Origin: CAZDSS01 sp964508185
GTDB lineage: Bacteria; Pseudomonadota; Alphaproteobacteria; Sphingomonadales; Govanellaceae
Length of the DNA: 64,000 nt
Direction of reading: 5' to 3'
NCBI GenBank assembly: GCA_964508185.1
Contig: CAZDSS010000002.1
Coordinates: forward strand, 1 to 64,000
Shown: positions 34,597 to 43,252 of the stretch, piece after piece
Position numbering within the stretch: the stretch's first letter is position 1
Layout of the letters: each line of letters opens with the position of its first letter
Made by a program: the position numbers and the translations under genes
The notes under the pieces: generated by a model
Database searches by the model: none
What the model was told of the DNA's origin: nothing
The model's input: the letters and a program-made list of their open reading frames with translations, nothing else

Positions 34597-35730
34597 TCAT
34601 TTCCAGTTGGACTTGTCGCGCAGGTAGCGGGCTGCATCCTGCAGGTCCTCCGGCTGGTAATCGGCGAAGAGATTGGGCGAGTAGCGCGGCACATAGCCGT
34701 TGAGCACGTCCATGTAGAGCGCGGGATGAAGCGTGGGCTGGCGATGCCGGGCGCGGAAGGCGCCGATGGGAATGCGCGCGGTGACCAGCGTCTCGTTCGG
34801 CGACTTCGCGATCGCCATCGCCTCGCCGTCGGGACCATAGATGGCGGAGCCGCCCGCATTGCTGTCCTCGAAGAAGGGCGAGCCGGGCGAGATCGCCTGG
34901 TTGGCGACGGCCACATAGACGCCGTTGTAAAGCGCGGTCGCCGCCACATCGAGCGGGCTGAAGCCGCCCGTCGCCGTGCGCAGGATCACTTCCGCCCCCT
35001 TGATGGCCATGGCGCGGAACAGTTCGGGCTCCCGCTGCACGGAACTCATGGCGATGTTGCCGAGGGGCGTCTGCACCACGGGAATGACGGCGTCCTGCCC
35101 GTACATTTCCACGTAACGGTCGTAGACGTCGTAGATGGTGGTGGTGAAAAGCTCGATCTGGCCGCCGAACGCGCCCTTGATGTTCCGCGCCTTCCATTCG
35201 CGCGCGAGAATCTTGCCGTCGGGCCCGATCATGGTGGTGATCGACAGCACATGGCCGGGCCAGTCCTTGTCGCGGGCATAGGAGCCGAACACCAGATAGA
35301 TGCCGCGCTCCCGCGCCTTCCTGGCGAGCGCCTCCGTCTCCTCGCCGGGGATCTCGATCGCGACCTTCAGGATGTCCTTCCGCGTCCATCCCGCGCCGAA
35401 GCCGGTGATGGGGAATTCGTGGAAGAACAGCATGTCCGGCCCCATGCCGAAGCCGAATGCCGCGTCGATGAGGTTCAGCATATGCTGCAGATTGGCCTTG
35501 CGGCTCGCATCCACCCGGCCGAGATCGACGGGAATCGAGCGGGACTGGGCGACGCCCAGGGTCCACATTTCCTTGGCGAGCGGCACGGTCGGATATTTCC
35601 CGTCCGCCCCGATCTCCACAGCCTTGCCCGGCGTCGCCGCCCCGGCGATGGAGGGCGCAAGACCCAGGGCCGCCGTCAGGCCAAGCCCGCCGGCAGCGCC
35701 CAGAAGCCCGCGGCGCGTGAGGGCGCTCAT
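34597..35730 (-). CDS. Tat-exported nitrilase-superfamily protein, Cys replaced
   Basis: A 377-residue protein. Residues 1-32 are a twin-arginine signal (TRRGLLGAAGG, then AGAA), so it folds inside and is moved to the periplasm. The rest is a nitrilase-fold protein closest in layout to aliphatic amidase/formamidase: Glu in MLFFHEFPITG, Lys in AREWKARN, but the Cys region reads IAMSSVQREPELFRAMAIKGAEVI, with Ser at the position of the catalytic Cys of AmiE (C-D-D-G-N-Y-P-E). GGAGG precedes the ATG, which overlaps the stop of a 27-codon leader ORF. Activity is uncertain; export of a nitrilase-like protein is rare. Confidence 0.88.
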   Translation of the reverse strand: MSALTRRGLLGAAGGLGLTAALGLAPSIAGAATPGKAVEIGADGKYPTVPLAKEMWTLGVAQSRSIPVDLGRVDASRKANLQHMLNLIDAAFGFGMGPDMLFFHEFPITGFGAGWTRKDILKVAIEIPGEETEALARKARERGIYLVFGSYARDKDWPGHVLSITTMIGPDGKILAREWKARNIKGAFGGQIELFTTTIYDVYDRYVEMYGQDAVIPVVQTPLGNIAMSSVQREPELFRAMAIKGAEVILRTATGGFSPLDVAATALYNGVYVAVANQAISPGSPFFEDSNAGGSAIYGPDGEAMAIAKSPNETLVTARIPIGAFRARHRQPTLHPALYMDVLNGYVPRYSPNLFADYQPEDLQDAARYLRDKSNWK

Positions 35731-35810
35731 TTCGCACCTCCGCGGCGTTCGACCCGGCGACCATGGGATTCGGCAACCGCCGCGCGGGCGACAGAACTGG
35801 AAATTCTCAT
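35727..35810 (-). CDS. 27-residue leader ORF coupled to the exported nitrilase-like gene
   Basis: A short ORF with ATG 35810 behind a good ribosome site (GGGGAG, five bases away). It encodes MRISSSVARAAVAESHGRR and eight more residues, rich in Arg and Ala, and its TGA overlaps the downstream ATG as ATGA. It falls within the leader made from the promoter at 35892-35930. It could be a true small peptide, a translational-coupling leader or a relic of a longer N-terminus; no attenuator hairpin was seen. Confidence 0.55.
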   Translation of the reverse strand: MRISSSVARAAVAESHGRRVERRGGAK

Positions 35811-35891
35811 CTGGGCTCCCCTTTGTGCTTGATATGATCGGGCGGAACCGTTCCGGCCCCGGTGCCTTCCCCGCGCTCCGCCCCGCCCCAC

Positions 35892-35930
35892 TTGTCTGGA
35901 CAAATTTTCACGTTAATCGGGGGCTGTCAA
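35892..35930 (-). promoter_or_regulatory. Promoter with perfect operator, exported nitrilase-like operon
   Basis: TTGTCTGGACAA at 35892-35903; on the minus strand TTGACA (35930-35925) lies 17 bp before AAATTT (35907-35902). The spacing and flanks match the promoter at 12253-12291. The rest of the 351-bp gap between 35731 and 36081 holds the leader ORF and otherwise nothing I can identify. Confidence 0.75.
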
Positions 35931-36081
35931 GCGGCTTCGGACTGTTTGCCGCACGCAGAAAGGGCGCAGCCCGGCACCGTCGCCATGCGTCAGGATCGCA
36001 TGTCGGCGGCCCGGGCAGCGCCCTGGCGGATTGTCGTCGGATTGTGTCCGAGCCTCACTTGCGCGCTTGCTTCATCGCGCC

Positions 36082-36606
36082 TCAGATGGCGCCGCGCGGC
36101 TTGAAGCTGTAGTAGCTCGGATCGTCATAGGCCTTCCAGTCGCGGGACACGCGCACCTCGTTGATGACCGTGCGCTGGAACAGGCGGCCCTTGCGGTACC
36201 AGTGCCAGGTGCGGTTCTTGGCCTCGCGGTCCTCGGCCACGGTGATCATCTCGTAATAGCGGAAGTCCGGCTCATGGGCGCGGGTCCAGCCGACCATGAT
36301 CGTGCGGTTGGTGGGATCGAGGCTCACCGAGCCCGTCCAGCCGTCGATGAGATCGTTCTTGATCCACACCCGGTCGCCCTTGAAGACGCCGTCGAAATAC
36401 CGGATCTCCTGCGTGCCGTCGGCCCAGGTGTAGATGTTGGTCTGGGACAGGCGCGCTTCGCCGTCGGGGCCGTCGAACAGACGGCAGACGAGGCGCGACT
36501 TGTGCCGGTCGATGATGTTCTGGTCGGCGTCCAGATGGACATATTCGCCTTCCCAGACGCCCGCCTGGTCGGCAACGAGCGGCATCTTTTCGCTGATGAT
36601 CTTCAT
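36082..36606 (-). CDS. Calycin-like (DUF3598-type) protein
   Basis: A 174-residue protein, full-length paralogue of the fragment at 1-257. It has EGEYVHLDADQNIIDRHKSR, TWADGTQEIRYFDG, then MVGWTRAHEPDFRYYEM, RTWHWYRKGRLFQRTVINE. The start is ATG 36606 with GGAGG eight bases upstream; a longer frame to 36714 would overlap the divergent LysR promoter. Predicted small beta-barrel, cytoplasmic, ligand unknown. It is divergent from the LysR gene at 36713, so that regulator may control it. Confidence 0.82.
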   Translation of the reverse strand: MKIISEKMPLVADQAGVWEGEYVHLDADQNIIDRHKSRLVCRLFDGPDGEARLSQTNIYTWADGTQEIRYFDGVFKGDRVWIKNDLIDGWTGSVSLDPTNRTIMVGWTRAHEPDFRYYEMITVAEDREAKNRTWHWYRKGRLFQRTVINEVRVSRDWKAYDDPSYYSFKPRGAI

Positions 36607-36665
36607 GCTGAGCACCTCCGTTATCGTTTTCCGAAGATTGCCCAAGGAGGGGTGTTCTTGGCTAA

Positions 36666-36683
36666 CAACTTTTTGTCTTTGTC
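36666..36683. promoter_or_regulatory. Motif shared with 46412-46429, possible LysR site
   Basis: This 18-base CAACT-TTTTGTCTTT-GTC matches 15 of 18 bases with the sequence at 46412-46429. Both lie upstream of a leftward gene next to a LysR gene. In the other copy the core is the palindrome CAACTAGTTG. It may be a binding site of these related LysR regulators. Confidence 0.35.
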
Positions 36684-36712
36684 TCCATCCATCGGTTGTA
36701 TATAAGGATGCC

Positions 36713-37618
36713 ATGGAATCCCGTCACATCCGTCATTTCCTTGCGGCCTACGACGCCGGCACCTTCGCCGCCGCCGCCGAGCGCCTGGGCCTCAGCCAGC
36801 AGGCGGTGAGCAAGAGCATCCTTCGCCTTGAAAGCCAGCTCGGCGTGCGTCTCTTCGAGCGCGACGGGCGGCGCATCCGCCCCACCGAATATGCCGAGCT
36901 GTTCCTGCCCCATGCCCGCACCATGGCGGCGGAGGCGGAGCGATTCCGCGCCGGCCTCGATGACATGCTGGGCGGGCGGCGCGGCCTGGTGCGTGTGGGC
37001 GTGGGGCCGAGCGCCGCGGCCCACATGGTGGCCGCCGCCGCCGACCATCTGGTGCGCGAACGGCCGGGGCTTCGCATGCAGGTGCTGGCCGGGATCTACG
37101 AGGACATGATCGAGGATCTGGTGTGCGGCAAGCTCGACCTGTTCGTCGCCGTGCGCCTCGTGGAGCGGCGCTCCCCCCTGATCCGGGAAGAAAAGCTCTG
37201 CGACATCGATTATGTGGTGGTGGCGGGGCCGGACCATCCGCTGGCCGATCTCGAGGACATCACCCTTGAACGGCTTGTCCAGGAGCGCTGGATATCCGGC
37301 GCCAATCTCGGCGTCATCGAGGAAGCGATCGAGAACAGCTTCGCCGCCGAGGGTCTCGCCCTCCCCCGGCCGGAGATCGAGACCACGTCCCTGCTTTTCA
37401 CCCTCGCCATGCTCGACCGCGGGCGGCATCTCAGCATCCTGCCCGAAATGCTGGTGAGCCACGAAATCGCTTCCGGCCGCCTCGTGAAGCTCAGGCTGCG
37501 CGCCGCGCCCTGGCGGCGGCCGCTGATCGTGGCGACGCGCGCGCGGGGCGTGAAATCTCCCCTCGTCGAGATGCTGATCGCGCAGTTCAGAAATCATCTC
37601 GCAACGGCACAAGGATAA
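36713..37618 (+). CDS. LysR-family transcriptional regulator 1
   Basis: A 301-residue LysR regulator. The N-terminal helix-turn-helix is seen in IRHFLAAYDAGTFAAAAERLGLSQQAVSKSI followed by LGVRLFERDGRR; the rest is the periplasmic-binding-type effector domain. ATG 36713 has AAGGA upstream. Divergent from the calycin-like gene (107 bp gap), the usual place of a LysR target. The other LysR at 46425 has a similar N-terminus, so the two may recognise related sites. Confidence 0.93.
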   Translation: MESRHIRHFLAAYDAGTFAAAAERLGLSQQAVSKSILRLESQLGVRLFERDGRRIRPTEYAELFLPHARTMAAEAERFRAGLDDMLGGRRGLVRVGVGPSAAAHMVAAAADHLVRERPGLRMQVLAGIYEDMIEDLVCGKLDLFVAVRLVERRSPLIREEKLCDIDYVVVAGPDHPLADLEDITLERLVQERWISGANLGVIEEAIENSFAAEGLALPRPEIETTSLLFTLAMLDRGRHLSILPEMLVSHEIASGRLVKLRLRAAPWRRPLIVATRARGVKSPLVEMLIAQFRNHLATAQG

Positions 37619-37824
37619 GAGCCGGAGCGAAAGCGTCGGAAATACTTACATGTCCGGCCTCACCACCCGGCCAAGGGACTGGCAGGGCTTGGCGTTCGGA
37701 TTCGGCATGAAAATTGCGTTAAAGTGGGCGCCCATGAATTCACCTTTTGCCAGGCGGCCGGCAGAGCCGGTGACGTCCTTCGGTGGATTTCCGCGGCCTG
37801 CCTGTCGCCCGATGGAGACAGGAC

Positions 37825-38412
37825 ATGTTTCGTATCGTTGTTTATGCGCTCGCCGCCCTCGCGGCGGGATCGCTCGGCGGCACGCAGGCCGCGCCCATCA
37901 CATTCACGGCAAGCCTCAGTGGCGATGCCGAGAATCCGCCGATTGTGTCACCGGGCACCGGCTCCGCCACCGTCATCTTTGATCCCGACGCCCACAGCAT
38001 GAGCGTCAATGTCAGCTTCGACAATCTGACGGGAATGACCACCGTAGCCCATATCCACGGCCCCGTGACGGAGCCCGGCGGCAACGCTGGCGTGGCAACC
38101 CAGGTGCCGAGCTTCGTCGATTTTCCGGCGAACGTGACGAGCGGCAGCTACACCCGCGACTTCGACACCCTGGACCCTGCCACCTACAACCCCGCCTTCG
38201 TCACCGCCAATGGCGGCAGCGTGGAAGAAGCGGAAGCGGCGTTTTTCGCCATGCTGCTGGCGGGCAGTGCCTATCTCAACATCCACACCACGAATTTCCC
38301 GGCGGGCGAGATTCGCGGTTTCCTCATCGCACAGACGGTCGCGGCGCCGCCTGCCGGCTTCATTCTCGCCGCGGGCGCCCTGTTGCTCACCGGGATGCGG
38401 CGGCGGGCGTGA
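37825..38412 (+). CDS. Exported CHRD-domain protein with C-terminal membrane anchor
   Basis: A 195-residue protein. Residues 1-23 are a signal peptide ending TQAA. The body is a CHRD domain (TASLSGDAENPP, VAHIHGP, NIHTTNFPAGEIRGFL), a beta-rich domain found in chordin and many bacterial surface proteins. The end, APPAGFILAAGALLLTGMRRRA, has Pro-rich start, hydrophobic helix and basic tail like PEP-CTERM/VPxPA sorting signals. ATG 37825 has GGAGACAGG in front. It is a lone gene, converging with the amidohydrolase; unrelated in look to the catabolic genes. Confidence 0.85.
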   Translation: MFRIVVYALAALAAGSLGGTQAAPITFTASLSGDAENPPIVSPGTGSATVIFDPDAHSMSVNVSFDNLTGMTTVAHIHGPVTEPGGNAGVATQVPSFVDFPANVTSGSYTRDFDTLDPATYNPAFVTANGGSVEEAEAAFFAMLLAGSAYLNIHTTNFPAGEIRGFLIAQTVAAPPAGFILAAGALLLTGMRRRA

Positions 38413-38418
38413 AGGGTT

Positions 38419-39885
38419 TTATTGCCACTTCCAGCGGCTGCGGGTTTCAAGATACTGGTCGAGGCCCGTCTTCTTCAGGATGTCGCCCAAGGCCCATTCC
38501 GCCTCGCCGAGCACTTCGGCAAGCTTCACGGACCGGTGGCGGCCGTCGGATATCAGAAGCTCGCCGTCCACGTAGACTTCGCGCACCGCCCAGGGATCGT
38601 TGGAATAGACGAGGTTGGAGAGCGCCGTCTGCCACGGCGCGATGGGCAGGCGGCTTGCGTCGATGACGATGACGTCGGCGCGCTTGCCCGTTTCCAGGGA
38701 CCCGATCTCGTCTTCCATGTGAAGCGCCGCGGCGCCGCCGCGGGTCATGAGCTCGAGCGCAAGCTCCGCCCCGCCGAAGGACGCCCGTTCCAGCCGCTGC
38801 TTCTGGAACAGCATGGCCATCTTCATGGTCTCCCACACGTTCTGGCTGTTGTTGGTGGAAGCACCATCGACGCCAAGGCCGACGCGCACGCCCTTGTCGA
38901 GAAGCTCCGCAAGCCGCGCGACCCCCGCCGCGTAATAGGCGTTTGCCACGGGATTGTGGGAGATCCCCGTCTGCCGTTCGGCAAGGCAGGCGATCTCGTC
39001 GTCATCAAGCCAGATGGTATGGGCGAGAAGCGTCTTTGGCCCCAGCACGCCGAGGCGCTCGAGCTCCGAGACGCTGCCATGGCCGAAGCGGGCGCGGCTT
39101 TCGTCCCGCTCGTCCTGGGAGCTTGCCACATGCATGGTGAAATGGCTGCCCGTGCGCACCGCCAGGGCATGCATGGCCTGGATCATCTCCGGCGTGCAGC
39201 GGAGAACGCCGAGCGCTTCCGGCACCACCGACAGGCGGTCGGAATTGTAATCCCTCTGCAAGCGCAGAAGCTCGTCCGTCGCCTGTTCCGGGGTTTCGCG
39301 GAAGGCCTCGGGGATGAACTGGGCCGGGCTGCTGTCGTCGGCGCTGTCCATGACGATGCGCGACACGACGGCGCGCATGCCGAGGGTCTGCAGCGCCGTC
39401 ATCACGCCGTCCATGGATTCCCGGCGCGGCGTGCAGATCTCGCCGCTCGCCGTGGTGGTGACGCCCGTGGACAGCAGCTCGAGGCCGGACAGGAAGGTCC
39501 CCGCCGCCGCCGCGCGCGCGCTCATGCTGTCGAGGACCGGCCACATGCCCTTGGCGAACCACACTTCGAGCGGCATCTCGTCATAGATGCCGCGCAGGAC
39601 GCCGTTCCCGAGATGGGTATGGCAGTTGACGAGGCCCGGCATGATGATGTGGCGCTCGAACGAACGGCGGGTCACGTTGGGGGGAACGCTCCCCAGTTCC
39701 GACATGGGCCCCACACGGTGGATGCGCCCGTCCTTCAGCCACACGAAACCCCTGGCGAACGCCCGGCGCTCGTCGTCCATGGTAATGACCACGGCATCGG
39801 TCAGGATCACTTCCGGTCCCTTGGGGGTGATCCGGTCGCTGCCCGGCCTTGCGGCCCGTGCCGCATCCTCTTGCCTGCCTGTCAT
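38419..39885 (-). CDS. Amidohydrolase of the TrzA/AtzA/MtaD type
   Basis: A 488-residue metal-dependent amidohydrolase. The metal site is complete: GLVNCHTHLGNG, HFTMHVASS, LLAHTIWL and GVDGASTNN. The family includes chlorohydrolases (AtzA, TrzN), cytosine/guanine deaminases and MTA/SAH deaminase, which remove ammonia or halide from heterocycles. It sits behind the two MFS transporter genes on the same strand, 110 bp after the first stop, so it may belong with a nitrogen heterocycle transport system. GGGAG precedes the ATG. Confidence 0.92.
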   Translation of the reverse strand: MTGRQEDAARAARPGSDRITPKGPEVILTDAVVITMDDERRAFARGFVWLKDGRIHRVGPMSELGSVPPNVTRRSFERHIIMPGLVNCHTHLGNGVLRGIYDEMPLEVWFAKGMWPVLDSMSARAAAAGTFLSGLELLSTGVTTTASGEICTPRRESMDGVMTALQTLGMRAVVSRIVMDSADDSSPAQFIPEAFRETPEQATDELLRLQRDYNSDRLSVVPEALGVLRCTPEMIQAMHALAVRTGSHFTMHVASSQDERDESRARFGHGSVSELERLGVLGPKTLLAHTIWLDDDEIACLAERQTGISHNPVANAYYAAGVARLAELLDKGVRVGLGVDGASTNNSQNVWETMKMAMLFQKQRLERASFGGAELALELMTRGGAAALHMEDEIGSLETGKRADVIVIDASRLPIAPWQTALSNLVYSNDPWAVREVYVDGELLISDGRHRSVKLAEVLGEAEWALGDILKKTGLDQYLETRSRWKWQ

Positions 39886-39995
39886 GTACTACTCCCTGGA
39901 AACGCGGACGGCACCGGACGCGGCCGGCGCCATGCCGTTCTTGGATCCACTATCTGAAATTCCCCGGTCATTCGGCCACCAACTTCCCGTCTTTT

Positions 39996-41285
39996 TCAGC
40001 AACCATCCGTCACGGCGCGCGTCAGGCGGCGGAAGGCCGGATAGGCGCCCGCAAGGAGCAGGAAGGATCCCGCGGCCGATCCCGCGAAGGTCGCGGACAG
40101 CGCAAGATCGATGGCCGAGCCGCCGGGCCAGAAATCGTTGAGCGAGCCCACCGCGAGCGGCCCGAAGGTCGCCGAGACGAGCCCGACGAGGGCGGTATAA
40201 AGGGCCGTCATGCGGCCGCGGAGCTCGTTCGGCGTGATGTCGGCGATGGCGGCGAGCACCGCGACCGCGGGATAATTGGCGAAGACGCCGGACAGCGCGA
40301 ACAGCGCCATGCACCATTTCCCGTCCGGCATCAGGGGCGCGAGCGCGCCGGGCACGAGACAGGCGAGCGAGCCCCAGAGGCATACGAGCCAGGACGCATG
40401 GGCGAAGCCGCGGCGGGTGAGCCAGTCGGTGACCCAGCCGACGGAGACGGAGCCGAAGACGCCGACCACGCCCGCAATCGCGCCGAAGACCAGCGCCACG
40501 TCCTGCGCCGCCCAGGCGTATTTGCGCATGAACAGGGCGGGCATGAAGGCAAGCTGACCGTACATGGCGGCGAAAGCGAAGGCGACGCCGCCGAAGAGCG
40601 CGGCGAAGACCCAGCCGCGGCGGAGAACGAAACGCACCGCCGCCCCGTGGGACACCGGCTCCTCGCTCAGTTCCTGCCGCACCGGCTCGCGAAAGCCCAT
40701 GAGCAGGATGGGGATCAGAAGCCCGAGCCCGCCGAGCAGCATCATCGCCGCCTGCCAGTCGGCCACACCGAGAGGGCCTGCCATCAGGCTGCCGACGGCG
40801 ACCGCCGCCGCCGCCGCGAAATAGGCGCCCGAGGTACCAAGGGCCGTGCCCGCGACGAAGACGCCGTAGCCCGTCGCCCGCCGCTCTGGCGGGAACATGT
40901 CGGCGATGAGTGACGTGGATCCCGGCTGCACGATGGATTGCGCCGCGCCGGTAACGATGCGGCCGACCACGATGCTCATGTAAGAAAAGACGCCGAAGGC
41001 CGTGCCCGCGCTCCAGATCAGGGCGCAGACCGCAATGAGGCGCAGGCGATGGAAACGGTCCACGAGCCAGCCCATGAACGGCGCAGAGAGGGTATAGGGT
41101 ATGGCGAAGCACGCCCCGGTGATGAGCCCGATCGCCGTGTCGCTGAGGGCGAGATCGGCGCGCATGGGCTCCACGAAAAGGCTGATGCCGATCCGGTGCA
41201 GGAAGCCGATGGCATAGGCGAAGGTGAGCGCAAGCGTCATGCCCCAGGCCGCGCGCGTCGATGGCCATTGTGTCGCCGGGATCAT
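39996..41285 (-). CDS. MFS transporter (spinster-like)
   Basis: A 429-residue transporter with about twelve membrane segments, FMGWLVDRFHRLRL in loop 2-3 and MFPPERRATGYG before segment 5, as in spinster/hexuronate-like MFS proteins. Its start overlaps the stop of the preceding UMF1-type gene (ATGA), so the two transporters are cotranslated. Substrate unknown; the position behind TonB receptor 3, family A and family B suggests inner-membrane import of that receptor's cargo. Confidence 0.9.
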   Translation of the reverse strand: MIPATQWPSTRAAWGMTLALTFAYAIGFLHRIGISLFVEPMRADLALSDTAIGLITGACFAIPYTLSAPFMGWLVDRFHRLRLIAVCALIWSAGTAFGVFSYMSIVVGRIVTGAAQSIVQPGSTSLIADMFPPERRATGYGVFVAGTALGTSGAYFAAAAAVAVGSLMAGPLGVADWQAAMMLLGGLGLLIPILLMGFREPVRQELSEEPVSHGAAVRFVLRRGWVFAALFGGVAFAFAAMYGQLAFMPALFMRKYAWAAQDVALVFGAIAGVVGVFGSVSVGWVTDWLTRRGFAHASWLVCLWGSLACLVPGALAPLMPDGKWCMALFALSGVFANYPAVAVLAAIADITPNELRGRMTALYTALVGLVSATFGPLAVGSLNDFWPGGSAIDLALSATFAGSAAGSFLLLAGAYPAFRRLTRAVTDGC

Positions 41286-42592
41286 GCACTCAACTCCTGC
41301 ACCACAAGAGGCCGCCCCACCCGGCGGAGCACCAGAAGGCCCGCAATGAGCAGCAGGGCGGCGACGCCGAAGACGCCAAAGCGCTGCTCCCCCGTGATCA
41401 CGGTGGAGAGCGCCACAAAAAGCGGCGCCATGAAGGATGACGCCCGCCCGATCATCACGTAAAGCCCGAAGGCTTCGCCGAGGGCGTCGGGATCGGCGAG
41501 AGAGACGAGAAGCGACCGGCTCGCCGCCATGATGACGCCGAGCATGCCGCAGGCGGCGACCGCCAGGGCGAGATAGGCGTAGTCGGCGGGCCCCGTGAAG
41601 CCCCCGCCAGCGCCGCGCGCCGTCGCGATCACCAGCGCAAGCGCCCCCGTGATGGCGAGCAGGCCGGAAAGCGCCAGCACCAGCGTGCGGCGCGTGCCGA
41701 ACAGCCCTTCAAGCCGCCCGGCGACGAGCCCTGCCGCAGCGCCGGCGATGAGGCCGAGGAAACCGAACACCGTCACCTCCGCCGTGCCCCAGCCGAGACG
41801 AGTCGCGGCGACGATGGAGATGAATGAGAAAAGGCACATGGTGCCGTCCCAGTAGAGCATGCGCGCAAGCAGAAAGGTGCGAAGGCCCTTCTGCGCCATG
41901 AACCGGGACCAGAGGCCCGAGAGCTCGCGAAAGCCCCGGGCAACCGCCGCGCCGAGCGACGCCTCGCTCCGCGCCGCGGGCTGCGGGCAGAACAGAAGGC
42001 ACGGCAGAATGAAAAGGACGAGCCACAAGCCGCTTCCTGCGGAAAGCGCCCGCGCCGCCACATCATCCCCCACCCCCGCCGCCGTCGCGCCGTAGCCGAG
42101 GCCGAGATAGAGAAGGCTCGCGACGAAGCCGAGCCCCACGCCAAGGCCGCTCAATTTTCCGGTCTCCGCCGCGGGCACAAGCCCGGGCAGCAGGCTGTCC
42201 GTATGTATGCGCGACCATTCGATCCCGAGCTGGGCGAGGCCGACGGACGCCAGCACCCACAGCACATGCCCCGGCGTGGCGGAGGCGAACCACAGGCTCA
42301 GAAGCGCCGCACAGGCAAGGGCGACGCTCATCACCAGCCACGGCCGCCGCGTGCCGGTGGCGTCCGCCAGCGCCCCGGCGACGGGCGCCGTCAGGATCAG
42401 GGTGAGGCTCGTCGCCGACAGGCCATAGCCCCACCAGGCGGTGCCGCGCACCGGGTCCGCGGCCACGACGCTCACGAAGAAGGGCGGAAAGGCGAGCGAC
42501 AGCACGAAGGAGAAGAACGGCTCCCGCGCGAAGTCCGCAAGCGCCCAGGACAGGCGGGCGCGGCCCGCTTTCTCAGACAAACTTGGCCACAC
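41282..42592 (-). CDS. MFS transporter, UMF1/Atg22-like
   Basis: A 436-residue transporter with twelve predicted segments and the N-terminal WALADFAREPFFSFVLSLAFPPFF typical of the UMF1 branch, whose yeast relative Atg22 exports amino acids. The start is uncertain: GTG 42592 overlaps family B by 20 bases, TTG 42580 by eight, and neither has a clear ribosome site. Cotranscribed with the spinster-like MFS gene. Confidence 0.87.
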   Translation of the reverse strand: MWPSLSEKAGRARLSWALADFAREPFFSFVLSLAFPPFFVSVVAADPVRGTAWWGYGLSATSLTLILTAPVAGALADATGTRRPWLVMSVALACAALLSLWFASATPGHVLWVLASVGLAQLGIEWSRIHTDSLLPGLVPAAETGKLSGLGVGLGFVASLLYLGLGYGATAAGVGDDVAARALSAGSGLWLVLFILPCLLFCPQPAARSEASLGAAVARGFRELSGLWSRFMAQKGLRTFLLARMLYWDGTMCLFSFISIVAATRLGWGTAEVTVFGFLGLIAGAAAGLVAGRLEGLFGTRRTLVLALSGLLAITGALALVIATARGAGGGFTGPADYAYLALAVAACGMLGVIMAASRSLLVSLADPDALGEAFGLYVMIGRASSFMAPLFVALSTVITGEQRFGVFGVAALLLIAGLLVLRRVGRPLVVQELSA

Positions 42593-43238
42593 CGAGCACT
42601 ACCATCACACCGGACAGGGACCACATGCCGAAGGCGATCCAGCGCGCCCGGGCGAGGGAATCCGTGAAGAGGGCGTCCACCTCGGGGCTTCGCCCCTCGG
42701 TCGCGAGGCGCCGGAAGCCTTCGGCCCAGGCGCGCATGATGTGACGCAGGATGAGGCCCACCACGATCATCAGGCCAAAGACCAGAATCTTCGCCGCGAT
42801 GAAGGTATGCGGGATCGGGTCGTCGGTCGCGAGCGACCACAGGCCGATGCCGATGAGCACCGGCGCCATCGCCATGCGGATCCGCGTGTCGATCAGGCGG
42901 ATGCGGTCGCCAGCAGGCGAGCCCATCCTGCGGTAGCCGTTGATGTTGAGGACGAGCCAGGCGATGCCGAGGATCCAGACCGCGATCATGAACGGCCCCG
43001 TGGGCGACCACAGGCCGTAGAAGGATGCAAGCTGCAGGCCCACGGGCAGAAGCAGGGTGAACGCCATGCGCGGCATCAGGTCGATGCGGAACGCCGCCTG
43101 CAGGAAGCGCCGCCGCTCGTCCATGGGCAATTCCGGATTGGCGACGTAGCGGGAGGTGACGAACACCCCCCAGTCCGCGCCGAGCCAGTAGGCGAACAGC
43201 AGCACATGCACGATCACGAAGACGGTATGGACGGTCAT
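42573..43238 (-). CDS. Uncharacterised family B membrane protein, copy 3
   Basis: A 221-residue membrane protein, third member of family B. It shows LLFAYWLGADWGVFVTSRYV, MDERRRFLQAAFRIDLMPR, then segments around LVLNINGYRRMG and FGLMIVVGLILRHIM. The W-L-G-A-D-W-G motif and DLMPR are almost the same as WLGADVGV and DMTPR in copy 1. ATG 43238 is preferred to GTG 43256, since it matches the other two N-termini. It lies directly behind family A, as in the 33 kb locus. Confidence 0.83.
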   Translation of the reverse strand: MTVHTVFVIVHVLLFAYWLGADWGVFVTSRYVANPELPMDERRRFLQAAFRIDLMPRMAFTLLLPVGLQLASFYGLWSPTGPFMIAVWILGIAWLVLNINGYRRMGSPAGDRIRLIDTRIRMAMAPVLIGIGLWSLATDDPIPHTFIAAKILVFGLMIVVGLILRHIMRAWAEGFRRLATEGRSPEVDALFTDSLARARWIAFGMWSLSGVMVVLGVAKFV

Positions 43239-43252
43239 GGGTTGGCACCCCG

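Noticed and set aside
34562..35776. A 404-residue minus-strand frame over the Tat nitrilase-like gene
   Set aside because: Another frame of the same strand with arginine-rich low-complexity sequence; the frame at 34597-35730 has a signal peptide and family motifs.
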